Assembly (NCBI GenBank): GCA_026391235.1 | Contig: JAPLDV010000875.1 | Location: forward strand, 1-6,487 | DNA: 6,487 nt | Direction of reading: 5' to 3' | Origin: Bacteroidia bacterium | GTDB taxonomy: Bacteria > Bacteroidota > Bacteroidia > Bacteroidales > UBA12481 | Part shown: positions 1-6,085 of the stretch, one piece after another | Layout of the letters: every line of letters starts with the position of its first letter | Position numbering within the stretch: the first letter of the stretch is position 1 | Translations under genes and position numbers: made by a program | The notes under the pieces: model-generated | What the model was told of the DNA's origin: nothing | Database searches by the model: none | What the model saw: only the letters and a program-made list of their open reading frames with translations

Positions 1-2
1 TT

Positions 3-1169
3 TACGTTACCGATTCGGTTGAAGGAATTGTTCCTGATTTCCTGACCCTCTTGCACGGTGTTCTGGATAGTCCGGATATTCCCCTGAATGTCAGCCGGTC
101 ATACCTGCAATCCGATCAGAATGTCAAAAAAATCTCGACCCATATAACCAAGAAAGTTGCCGACCGTTTAAAAGATATCTTCACCAACAGCAGGGAGCAA
201 TTTGAACAAAAGTGGGACGACCTGAAGCTGTTCATCAATTACGGAATGCTGACTGAGGAGAAGTTCTGGGACAAGGCCAAAGAATTTGCTTTGTTGAAAA
301 ATACAGACAGCAAATACTTCACGTATGATGAATACAAGGAAATTATCAAAGATAATCAGACGGATAAAAACGGAACTTTGGTTTACCTGTATGCCAATGA
401 TAAGGATGAGCAATTCAGTTTCATCCGTGCGGCAAAGGAAAAAGGCTATGATGTTCTGGTGATGGACGGACAGTTTGATACACATTTTTTGAACCATCTG
501 GAAGAAAAGCTCGAGAAAACGCATTTTGTCCGTGTTGATTCGGATGTTGTTGATAAGATGATTGATAAGTCGGATAAGAAAGAATCTAAACTCGATAAAA
601 CTTTAGAATCCTGGTTAAATCCTGTTTTCAAGAGCCAGGCACCGGGAGAAGGATATTATGTAACATTCGAAGCCCTTGACGAAACTGCTCACCCGGTTAT
701 TATCACTCAATCGGAATGGGGCCGAAGAATGAAAGAGATGTCGAAATTATCCGGCGGAATGAATTTTTATAAAGATCTTCCGGATAGTTTTAATCTGGTA
801 ATAAATGGTAATCATCCAGTTGTACTTCAGATAGGTGAGCAGCTAAAGCAAGTGCATGGAGCCGAAGCCGGCAGGTTTGATGAAGAGGTTGTAAAAATTA
901 AGGCCGATCAGGAGAGCCTGGAGAAGTTACTTAAAGGCAAGAAAGAAGATGAGATCGGACAAGAAGAAAAGGATAAGCGAAATGAATTGTCGAAACAAAT
1001 CGAAGAAGCTGAGAAGCAGCGCAATGAAATTCTGGCTGCTTACGGAAAGGAAAATCCGATGGTAAAACAGTTGATCGACCTCGCCTTGCTAGCCACCAAC
1101 CGCCTTACCGGCGAGGCTTTGGATGCATTTGTTCAAAGAAGTATCGGATTGCTTGGGAATCATAATTAA
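3..1169 (+). CDS. htpG: Molecular chaperone HtpG (Hsp90), 3' part only
   Basis: ATP-dependent cytosolic chaperone of the Hsp90 family, which acts as a homodimer. The reading frame is open from the left edge (first full codon at 3), so the start codon, the N-terminal ATPase domain and part of the middle domain lie outside. The visible 388 residues begin in the middle domain with YVTDSVEGIVP and the family signature around LDSPDIPLNVSRSYLQ (nt 63-110), a client/ATPase-contact region conserved in Hsp90. The C-terminal dimerisation part carries a highly charged Lys/Glu helical stretch (about nt 885-1045, probably coiled coil) and ends with NPMVKQLIDLALLATNRLTGEALDAF-type helices, a normal bacterial terminus without the eukaryotic MEEVD tail. 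The TTG at 51 is an internal leucine codon, not a start. The next gene follows after 8 bp on the same strand, so readthrough transcription is likely. Family assignment is firm. Confidence 0.96.
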   Translation, partial: YVTDSVEGIVPDFLTLLHGVLDSPDIPLNVSRSYLQSDQNVKKISTHITKKVADRLKDIFTNSREQFEQKWDDLKLFINYGMLTEEKFWDKAKEFALLKNTDSKYFTYDEYKEIIKDNQTDKNGTLVYLYANDKDEQFSFIRAAKEKGYDVLVMDGQFDTHFLNHLEEKLEKTHFVRVDSDVVDKMIDKSDKKESKLDKTLESWLNPVFKSQAPGEGYYVTFEALDETAHPVIITQSEWGRRMKEMSKLSGGMNFYKDLPDSFNLVINGNHPVVLQIGEQLKQVHGAEAGRFDEEVVKIKADQESLEKLLKGKKEDEIGQEEKDKRNELSKQIEEAEKQRNEILAAYGKENPMVKQLIDLALLATNRLTGEALDAFVQRSIGLLGNHN

Positions 1170-1177
1170 CAATCAAC

Positions 1178-1825
1178 ATGAGAAAGCGCATTGCATTTAG
1201 TCTGGTGATCGTCTTCCTGATTACCGGTTCCGTGGCTCAGGCACAGTTTTCCTACGGTGCAAAACTGGGCATGGGTTTTCCTGGCTTCAGGGATGATTCA
1301 ATTGCCAGCCAACGGATTACGTTAACAGCCGGACTGGTTGGCAGTTTTAAGATCATTAATGGCATTCAACTGATGACAGAGGTTTGTTTTCAGCGCAAGG
1401 GGAATAAATATCAAAAGCCATTTCTGAATACAAAGCCGGATTCCACCTATTTGGTAAAAACCAATCTTGATTATATTAATATACCTCTTTATCTGAGGGT
1501 TAACCTTGGGAGTTCCAGTAAATTTTACTTCCAGGCCGGAGGGTACTACGGGTATCTTGTCCATGCCAATTTCACCGGTAAGCGGTCGGGAGAAATGATA
1601 AAAAAGGTAAATATCATGGACGGCCTTTACCATCATGATTACGGCATTATTGCCGGAGGAGGCATAGAAACATCTATCCGTCAGGGATTTGGGGTTGTCC
1701 TTGATGTAAAATACCAATGGGGAATGAAGAATCTCAATAAGGACAAGTTGATCATCGGCAATTCCAATCCGATAAGGAACAAAGGGTTGGCGATGAGCAT
1801 GGGCTTTTATGTAGACATTGAGTAG
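1178..1825 (+). CDS. Secreted outer-membrane beta-barrel protein, PorT/OMP_b-brl_2-like
   Basis: A 215-residue protein with a clear Sec signal peptide: basic start MRKR, hydrophobic core at residues 5-17, and a likely cut after AQA (residues 20-22). The mature part is built of alternating hydrophobic/polar strands rich in Gly and aromatics: YGAKLGMGF (26-34), LDYINIPLYLRVNLG (97-111, the most typical PorT-like motif), FYFQAGGYYGYLV (116-128), DYGIIAGGGIE (154-164), a VVLDVKYQWG-type strand near 173-182, and a last strand near 204-213. This fits an eight-stranded-type small barrel of the PF13568 kind, common in Bacteroidota. The length is normal for the family and its ligand or partner is unknown. 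The start is the only ATG that keeps the signal peptide. The leader is A-rich with no Shine-Dalgarno, usual for the phylum. It lies 8 bp after htpG and may be cotranscribed. Its stop codon sits inside a repeat-like word just before a strong hairpin. Confidence 0.85.
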   Translation: MRKRIAFSLVIVFLITGSVAQAQFSYGAKLGMGFPGFRDDSIASQRITLTAGLVGSFKIINGIQLMTEVCFQRKGNKYQKPFLNTKPDSTYLVKTNLDYINIPLYLRVNLGSSSKFYFQAGGYYGYLVHANFTGKRSGEMIKKVNIMDGLYHHDYGIIAGGGIETSIRQGFGVVLDVKYQWGMKNLNKDKLIIGNSNPIRNKGLAMSMGFYVDIE

Positions 1826-1836
1826 AGACGCATTAA

Positions 1837-1860
1837 CCCCAGGTTTCAACCTGGGGATTT
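1837..1860 (+). terminator. GC-rich hairpin after the barrel gene, candidate terminator
   Basis: A perfect 9-bp stem, CCCCAGGTT (1837-1845) with AACCTGGGG (1848-1856), is followed by ATTTTAT. It begins 11 bp after the stop codon of the barrel gene. With its apex opened it is an 8-bp stem with a 4-base loop. The trailing T run is short (four T), so it is a moderate intrinsic terminator at best. The same structure could alternatively be a dispersed palindromic repeat. It could also stop transcription coming from the minus-strand gene on the right, though on that strand it is followed by TTAATGCG rather than a U tract. Confidence 0.6.
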
Positions 1861-1920
1861 TATCCAAGTCCCCTAAAGTACATAACAGTCAGTTAATCAA
1901 TGCTATATACACCAGCGTCC

Positions 1921-1936
1921 CTCACTCCCTCACTCC
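1921..1936. repeat. Short tandem repeat, 8-bp unit
   Basis: Two perfect copies of CTCACTCC stand in tandem (1921-1928, 1929-1936), preceded by a partial copy (GTCC at 1917-1920) and followed by CTTAACGCCCTCCC. Read on the minus strand this is GGAGTGAG. It lies in the gap between two converging genes and is outside any credible coding region. Function unknown; it may be slipped-strand expansion or part of a dispersed intergenic repeat. Confidence 0.7.
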
Positions 1937-1949
1937 CTTAACGCCCTCC

Positions 1950-1994
1950 CGCTCTTTACGTTCTTTACGCTCTTTCCGTTCTTTACGTTCTCCC
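1950..1994. repeat. Degenerate tandem repeat, 9-bp unit, five copies
   Basis: Five consecutive 9-bp units of the form CGYTCTTTM occur at 1950-1958, 1959-1967, 1968-1976, 1977-1985 and 1986-1994. The second and fourth are identical (CGTTCTTTA), the last one is worn (CGTTCTCCC). On the minus strand the unit reads TAAAGAACG/TAAAGAGCG. The array starts 4 bp downstream of the stop codon of the minus-strand gene at 1999. A forward reading frame through it gives a low-complexity Ser-Leu-Arg protein that I consider spurious. Role unknown. Confidence 0.8.
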
Positions 1995-1998
1995 GCCC

Positions 1999-2526
1999 TC
2001 ACCGCTCCATCATTTGCCGTGCCTCGTTCCGCAGAAATTCCAGCGCCGCCTGCGTTGGCGAACTTTCGGCTTCCATCTGTATTTCGATGATCTTCTTGCT
2101 CAGATCAAGTGCCGGACCATCGGGGTTGACCTGCATGGCCGCCCGGTTCACCATTTTCAGGGTTCCTTCCTTAGCGTTCCTGACTACGTTCCATGCATCT
2201 CCCGATATATAAATTTGCTGCGAGAGATTATGCTCATACTCGGCCCGGATCACGGCCAGCAAATGTTGGTGGAAATCCCTCGCTGTAAACTCATCGCTTT
2301 GTTCCCTGACAACCAGTGAATCCACGGTTATCCGCTCCAGAAACAAGGCAAGCCGTTCATAAGCCTGTAACCTCATGGGTAATGTCTTTTTCCGGTCCTG
2401 CAGAAGCAGATCACGGTCACGATCCCGGACAAACGACTTGTAATAGTACTTCATCATAACCGAAACGGTCAATAGAACAATAATCGACGGGATGGTGTAT
2501 TTCAGGATTTCGAGGATGTCTTGCAT
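1999..2526 (-). CDS. Conserved membrane-anchored protein of unknown function (DUF7935-like)
   Basis: A 175-residue protein with one N-terminal membrane segment (about residues 9-27, YTIPSIIVLLTVSVMMKYY) and no signal cleavage site, followed by a very charged stretch (RDRDRDLLLQDRKK, 34-47) that should lie in the cytosol. The rest is predicted mostly helical: LPMRLQAYERLALFLERI (49-66), ARDFHQHLLAVIRAEYEHNLSQQIYIS (82-108), AWNVVRNAKEGTLKMVN (111-127), and a C-terminal helix ALEFLRNEARQMMER (161-175). The LRLQAYERLALFLERI and EYEHNLSQQIYIS patterns match what I recall of a conserved Bacteroidota family annotated as DUF7935; that name is from memory. No catalytic motif is visible, so a scaffold or regulatory role is as likely as an enzyme. 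It is divergent from the aminotransferase gene, with a good phylum-type promoter box about 46 bp before its ATG. Its 3' end abuts the 9-bp repeat array. Start chosen because it precedes the membrane segment directly. Confidence 0.82.
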   Translation of the reverse strand: MQDILEILKYTIPSIIVLLTVSVMMKYYYKSFVRDRDRDLLLQDRKKTLPMRLQAYERLALFLERITVDSLVVREQSDEFTARDFHQHLLAVIRAEYEHNLSQQIYISGDAWNVVRNAKEGTLKMVNRAAMQVNPDGPALDLSKKIIEIQMEAESSPTQAALEFLRNEARQMMER

Positions 2527-2572
2527 GGCGTTTAGATTAGGATGAATTTCAATTTATGGAGTTTTACAGCCA

Positions 2573-2580
2573 CAAAGGTA
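2573..2580 (-). promoter_or_regulatory. Candidate Bacteroidota -7 box for the minus-strand gene
   Basis: On the minus strand these bases read TACCTTTG, a full match to the Bacteroidota -7 consensus TAnnTTTG. It lies 46 bp upstream of the ATG at 2526. I see no TTTG-type -33 element at the expected distance, only an A-rich run. The box is half of an inverted repeat with the plus-strand box at 2588. Confidence 0.55.
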
Positions 2581-2587
2581 AAAATTG

Positions 2588-2595
2588 TACCTTTA
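2588..2595 (+). promoter_or_regulatory. Candidate -7 box for the aminotransferase-mltG unit
   Basis: TACCTTTA matches TAnnTTTG at all but the last base and lies 30 bp before the ATG at 2626, leaving a short leader of roughly 25 nt. Upstream, TTTTA at 2562-2566 is a weak -33 candidate. If this is the promoter, the ATG at 2542 cannot be the start, which supports the shorter protein. Confidence 0.4.
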
Positions 2596-2625
2596 GCCTT
2601 TTCTTTTTTTAAAGTATCTTACAAA

Positions 2626-3825
2626 ATGGAAGTTGATCAGGTTTCGAAACGTTTACAGGCACTGGCAGTATCTGAAACCCTGGCCATGGCCCAAAAAAGC
2701 AGGGAGCTCAGGAGCCAGGGAATTGATATCATCGATTTAAGTTTGGGTGAGCCTGATTTCAATACGCCGGAGCATATTAAAGAGGCTGGTATTGAGGCAA
2801 TACACCAGAATTTCACACACTATCCACCTGTACCGGGATACCTGGATCTTCGTCAGGCTGTAGTAACCAAGATGAAGCGCGACAGTGATCTGGAATTTAC
2901 GCCGGATCAGGTTGTAGTATCCAATGGTGCCAAACAATCTATCTGCAATGTTCTGCTTAGCACAGTTGATCCTGGTGATGAGGTAATTATGCCAGCTCCA
3001 TACTGGGTGTCATATCCGCAGATCATCAAAATGGCTGAAGGGAAGGCTGTGGTGGTAAATGCCGGAATCGGGCAAAATTTCAAAATCTATGCGAGTCAGC
3101 TGGAGGCAGCCATTACCCAGAAAACCAGAGCATTTCTGTTCAGTTCGCCTTCCAATCCGACCGGTGAAATCTATTCGCAGAGTGAGCTTTACGAATTGTC
3201 CTTAGTATTTGAGAAACATCCGCAAATCCTGATAATTTCCGATGAGATCTATGAATACATCAATTATGAAGGAAAGCATGAATCGATTTCCCGGTTTGAA
3301 TCGATGCGGGATAGGGTGGCTATAATCAACGGGGTTTCAAAAGGTTATGCTATGACCGGCTGGAGGATCGGTTACATGGTTGGCCCCCTGTGGCTGGCAC
3401 AAGCGTGTCAAAAACTTCAGGGGCAATATACTTCCGGGGCAAGCACAATTGCGCAGAAAGCTTCTATCGCCGGACTGCTTGGCGACCAGTCGGTTATCCA
3501 AACCATGGTGTCAGAATTCAAAAACAGGCGCGACCTGGTGGTTAAACGCCTTTCAGATATACCCGGAGTCAGGACCAACAATCCTCCAGGTGCATTTTAT
3601 GTGCTGCCGGATGTAACTGCCTTTTATGGAAAATCAGATGGCCAGACAGCTATAACCAATGAAACCGACCTGGTGATGTACCTGCTGAATGAGGCCCATG
3701 TCGCACTGGTTTCAGGTACGGCATTTGGTGCTGCGGGATGCATCCGGATCTCATATTCCACCTCCCAGGCAATGATTAATAAAGCCATTGATCGTATCGC
3801 TGAGGCTTTATCCAGGTTAAAATAG
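2626..3825 (+). CDS. Aspartate aminotransferase (class I, type Ib-like), PLP enzyme
   Basis: A cytosolic fold-type I PLP enzyme that transfers the amino group between aspartate and 2-oxoglutarate. Type Ib members may also accept prephenate. With the start at 2626 it has 399 residues, the normal length, and begins MEVDQVSKRLQ like its relatives. Motifs: LSLGEPDF (38-45), cofactor-phosphate region SNGAKQ (99-104), PYWVSYP (125-131) with the ring-stacking aromatic, SSPSNPTG (173-180) with Asn177, SDEIYEY (205-211) with Asp206 and Tyr209, the Schiff-base lysine in NGVSKGYAMTGWRIGY (K239), and the substrate-carboxylate Arg374 in CIRISYSTS. All key residues are present. An in-frame ATG at 2542 would add 28 residues that include promoter-like DNA and have no counterpart in the family, so I reject it. 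mltG follows after 4 bp, indicating an operon. Exact substrate range cannot be read from sequence. Confidence 0.93.
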   Translation: MEVDQVSKRLQALAVSETLAMAQKSRELRSQGIDIIDLSLGEPDFNTPEHIKEAGIEAIHQNFTHYPPVPGYLDLRQAVVTKMKRDSDLEFTPDQVVVSNGAKQSICNVLLSTVDPGDEVIMPAPYWVSYPQIIKMAEGKAVVVNAGIGQNFKIYASQLEAAITQKTRAFLFSSPSNPTGEIYSQSELYELSLVFEKHPQILIISDEIYEYINYEGKHESISRFESMRDRVAIINGVSKGYAMTGWRIGYMVGPLWLAQACQKLQGQYTSGASTIAQKASIAGLLGDQSVIQTMVSEFKNRRDLVVKRLSDIPGVRTNNPPGAFYVLPDVTAFYGKSDGQTAITNETDLVMYLLNEAHVALVSGTAFGAAGCIRISYSTSQAMINKAIDRIAEALSRLK

Positions 3826-3829
3826 TTAT

Positions 3830-4876
3830 ATGCCATCGAAGAAGTTTTTTATCAGAGGCGGCCTCATTGGAGGGGCTTTGGTTATTTTGCTGCTGGTTAC
3901 TTGTGTAAGTATTTTATATACATGGGTTTACAGTCCAAGCCTCACCAATCCGCAAAAGGATTCAGTGTATTTTTTCGTCAGAACGGGCTCGCAGTATCCC
4001 CAAGTTTATCTGGACTTCAAAAAGTCGGGCTGGTTAAAATATGAACGGGGTTTTGATTGGGTCGCCAAAAGAAAAGAGTACCCGGCAAACATAAAACCAG
4101 GTAGATATCTGTTCATGAAAGGAATGTCCAATTCGCAGATAGTGGATATCCTTCGATCGGGCAATCAGGCAGAAGTGAACCTGGTATTCAACACCACCAG
4201 GTATTTCGACCGGCTGGCCGGGATTATTTCCAAGCAAATCGAGGCCGATTCTTCGGCTTTGATAACGGCTTTTCGTGATACAGCGGTGATGACTTCATTC
4301 GGACTTACACCGGAGCAATGGCGTGCGATGTTTATTCCAAATACTTACCGTTTTCTCTGGAACACTAACGCACGGCAATTCCTCGAAAGGATGAGCCTGG
4401 AGTTTAAGGTATTCTGGAATCCGGTACGGGAGAGCCGTCTGAAAGAAATAGGTCTGGACAAATTCCAGCTGATGTCACTGGCTGCCATTGTACAGGAAGA
4501 AACGTTTATGCATGAAGATATGCCCATCGTTGCCGGGGTTTATATGAACAGGATAAAAAAGGGTATCAAGCTGCAGGCCGATCCCACTGTAATTTATGCA
4601 TTAGGTGATTACTCCATAAAGCGGGTTCTTTACGCCCACCTTATGGTTGATTCCCCATATAATACTTATAAATATGCCGGTTTGCCACCGGGGCCGATCA
4701 GGATTCCCTCTATTCAGGCTATAGATGCATGCCTGAATTATCAAGTGCATGATTATTTGTACTTCTGTGCTAAAGAGGATTTCAGCGGTTATTCTGTTTT
4801 TGCCAGAACGTATAGCGAGCATTTGGCAAATGCCAGGAGATATCAGCGGGCAATGAACAGGATTAAATTACCCTGA
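3830..4876 (+). CDS. mltG: Endolytic murein transglycosylase MltG (YceG-like)
   Basis: An inner-membrane enzyme that cuts nascent peptidoglycan glycan strands internally, leaving 1,6-anhydro ends and helping set strand length. The 348 residues start with a short basic end and one membrane segment (about residues 11-33), so the catalytic part faces the periplasm. An N-terminal LysM-like region (about 45-115, with KPGRYLFMKGMSNSQIVDIL at 89-108) precedes the YceG domain. Family motifs are FIPNTY (168-173), LAAIVQEET (217-225) with the probable catalytic Glu224, VAGVYMNR (234-241), LQADPTVIYALG (248-259), SPYNTY (275-280), GLPPGPI (284-290), and SEHLANARRYQ (329-339). Gln222 replaces the Glu of E. 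coli IVEKET, a variation I recall from other Bacteroidota and which does not touch the conserved Glu. It is 4 bp downstream of the aminotransferase, and its final 14 bp overlap the end of murB on the other strand. No Shine-Dalgarno; the leader is AT-rich. Confidence 0.95.
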   Translation: MPSKKFFIRGGLIGGALVILLLVTCVSILYTWVYSPSLTNPQKDSVYFFVRTGSQYPQVYLDFKKSGWLKYERGFDWVAKRKEYPANIKPGRYLFMKGMSNSQIVDILRSGNQAEVNLVFNTTRYFDRLAGIISKQIEADSSALITAFRDTAVMTSFGLTPEQWRAMFIPNTYRFLWNTNARQFLERMSLEFKVFWNPVRESRLKEIGLDKFQLMSLAAIVQEETFMHEDMPIVAGVYMNRIKKGIKLQADPTVIYALGDYSIKRVLYAHLMVDSPYNTYKYAGLPPGPIRIPSIQAIDACLNYQVHDYLYFCAKEDFSGYSVFARTYSEHLANARRYQRAMNRIKLP

Positions 4877-5876
4877 TCTCCATCTCTAATTTTATACCGA
4901 ATGTCGATTTTACTGATTCCATAATTTTGTCGGCCAGGCCCAGTATCTCACTGGCAGAGGCACCGCCGAAATTGACTAAAACCAGAGCCTGTTTCGCATA
5001 CACTCCCACCTGTCCATCACGGAATCCTTTCCATCCACACTTCTCGATGAGCCATCCGGCACCTATTTTTACCGATGCGGGATCATGGTAGTATGTTGGC
5101 ATATCCGGATAATTTTCCCGCAGCAGCCGGGCCTGGAATGCACTAATCACAGGGTTCGTAAAGAAGCTGCCGGCATTTCCGATTTTAGCCGGATCAGGCA
5201 GCTTCGAACGGCGAATACGGATCACGGCTTCCCTGACTTCTCTGATATCAGGGTTGTGATCTGATGGAAATCCCTGTTTTAAAGGTTCATAAGTGAGATT
5301 TGCCTGCGGATCTTTATCCAGGCGAAAAAACACCTCCCATACCAGCCATGACTTGTGAGCCGGATCTTTAAACAAGCTGTTGCGATATCCGAACCGGCAT
5401 TCCTCTCGCGATAATTTGAACTGACGGGAAGTTGAAAGATCAATAACACTTACGGACTCCACACAGACAGCTGCTTCAGTTCCGTAGGCACCAATATTCT
5501 GGATCGGGGCCGCACCAACCGAACCGGGGATAAGGGAAAGGTTTTCCAGACCGCCATAGCCCCGACGCACCGTCCATTCCACAAACTCGTCCCAACCCAG
5601 ACCGGCTCCGCATTTTATTAAAACCGAATCCCGGGATTCTTCGGGTATGGTAATATCGGTGTTGACCGGATGTATAACTGTTTCAACCACCGGGGTGGCT
5701 AACAGGATATTACTTCCAGTCCCCAAAAGCAACAGGTTGTTGTGATCAAAGTTATTGGTATTCAGTGCATTTAAAAGTTCCATGGAATTATCAGATTCAA
5801 TAAACAAAAGTGCTTGGCAATCCAATCGGAATGAATTGAATTGTTTCAATGAATAATTCTGATGGATCTTTATCAT
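4863..5876 (-). CDS. murB: UDP-N-acetylenolpyruvoylglucosamine reductase MurB, type I
   Basis: A cytosolic FAD enzyme that uses NADPH to reduce UDP-GlcNAc-enolpyruvate to UDP-MurNAc, the second committed step of peptidoglycan precursor synthesis. The 337 residues are full length. The start MIKIHQNYSLKQFNSF matches the usual N-terminus. FAD-binding motifs are LGTGSNILL (51-59) and the long GLENLSLIPGSVGAAPIQNIGAYG block (109-132, written here only as landmarks L112, P117, G118, N127, G129). RFGYR (161-165) supplies the Tyr-Arg pair, LTYEPL (194-199) the substrate-loop tyrosine (Tyr196) that marks type I enzymes, GNAGSFFTNP (233-242) the proton-donor Ser237, and LEMEIRVI (330-337) the C-terminal acid Glu333, equivalent to E. 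coli Glu325. The catalytic set is complete. It converges on mltG with a 14-bp overlap. A TATCTTTA word 5 bp before the ATG is too close to be a convincing promoter. A long palindrome stands about 70 bp upstream. Confidence 0.96.
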   Translation of the reverse strand: MIKIHQNYSLKQFNSFRLDCQALLFIESDNSMELLNALNTNNFDHNNLLLLGTGSNILLATPVVETVIHPVNTDITIPEESRDSVLIKCGAGLGWDEFVEWTVRRGYGGLENLSLIPGSVGAAPIQNIGAYGTEAAVCVESVSVIDLSTSRQFKLSREECRFGYRNSLFKDPAHKSWLVWEVFFRLDKDPQANLTYEPLKQGFPSDHNPDIREVREAVIRIRRSKLPDPAKIGNAGSFFTNPVISAFQARLLRENYPDMPTYYHDPASVKIGAGWLIEKCGWKGFRDGQVGVYAKQALVLVNFGGASASEILGLADKIMESVKSTFGIKLEMEIRVI

Positions 5877-5945
5877 GGTGTAAAGATAAGTTCGTTATAA
5901 TAAATCCGCTATTTTTCGTTTTATTGTTACCGGGAGACAAAAATA

Positions 5946-6053
5946 ACCACGGAGACACGGAGAACACAGAGAGACACAGAGATGATTATTAAAAGATATA
6001 TAGATGAAAAATCCAATCTCCGTGAAACTCCGTGCTCTTCGTGCCTCCGTGGT
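5946..6053. repeat. Long imperfect palindrome of CACGGAG-type repeats
   Basis: Two 36-bp arms, 5946-5981 and 6018-6053, are inverted copies with 28 of 36 positions matching by my hand alignment, separated by a 36-bp A+T-rich spacer. The outermost nine bases of each arm (ACCACGGAG and its complement) match perfectly. Inside each arm the word ACACGGAG/ACACAGAG recurs at about 8-11 bp spacing. Four of the eight mismatches would become G-U pairs in a minus-strand transcript, but only one in a plus-strand transcript, so the structure is more stable when transcribed toward murB. Similar CACGGAG repeats occur between genes in many environmental bacterial genomes as I recall. There is no transposase or evident target-site duplication. 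It fills the divergent gap between murB and the glycosyltransferase gene. Confidence 0.8.
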
Positions 6054-6076
6054 AGATTCTTATAATTCCGAGAATT

Positions 6077-6080
6077 GGAG
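6077..6080 (+). promoter_or_regulatory. Shine-Dalgarno-like GGAG before the glycosyltransferase
   Basis: GGAG is followed by five T and then the ATG at 6086, a workable ribosome-binding spacing. It supports this ATG as the start, as no in-frame protein similarity is visible upstream, where the palindrome lies. Such a motif is uncommon in this window; the other genes have A/T-rich leaders without it. Confidence 0.45.
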
Positions 6081-6085
6081 TTTTT

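Noticed and set aside
1322..1867. Minus-strand open frame of 181 codons opposite the barrel gene
   Set aside because: Shadow of the signal-peptide-bearing barrel gene; no recognisable motifs and rich in reverse-read codon artefacts.
1818..2090. Plus-strand open frame of 90 codons with Ser-Leu-Arg repeats
   Set aside because: It is produced by the 9-bp tandem repeat and then runs antisense through the well-supported minus-strand gene; no family-like sequence.
2014..2319. Plus-strand open frame of 101 codons opposite the DUF7935-like gene
   Set aside because: Antisense shadow; the minus-strand protein has a membrane anchor and coherent helices, while this one has none.
3380..3616. Plus-strand frame of 78 codons within the aminotransferase gene
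   Set aside because: Out-of-frame shadow of a gene with a full set of catalytic residues.
5881..5888. TATCTTTA on the minus strand as a murB promoter box
   Set aside because: It is only 5 bp from the ATG, which would make the mRNA leaderless or start inside the gene, lacks the final G, and has no -33 element.
5910..5917. TATTTTTC on the plus strand as a promoter box for the glycosyltransferase
   Set aside because: One mismatch in AT-rich DNA, 168 bp from the start codon, and no -33 partner; chance is a sufficient explanation.
5946..6053. CRISPR array or complete insertion sequence
   Set aside because: There are only two inverted arms and short internal repeats without unique spacers, and no transposase frame or clear target duplication.
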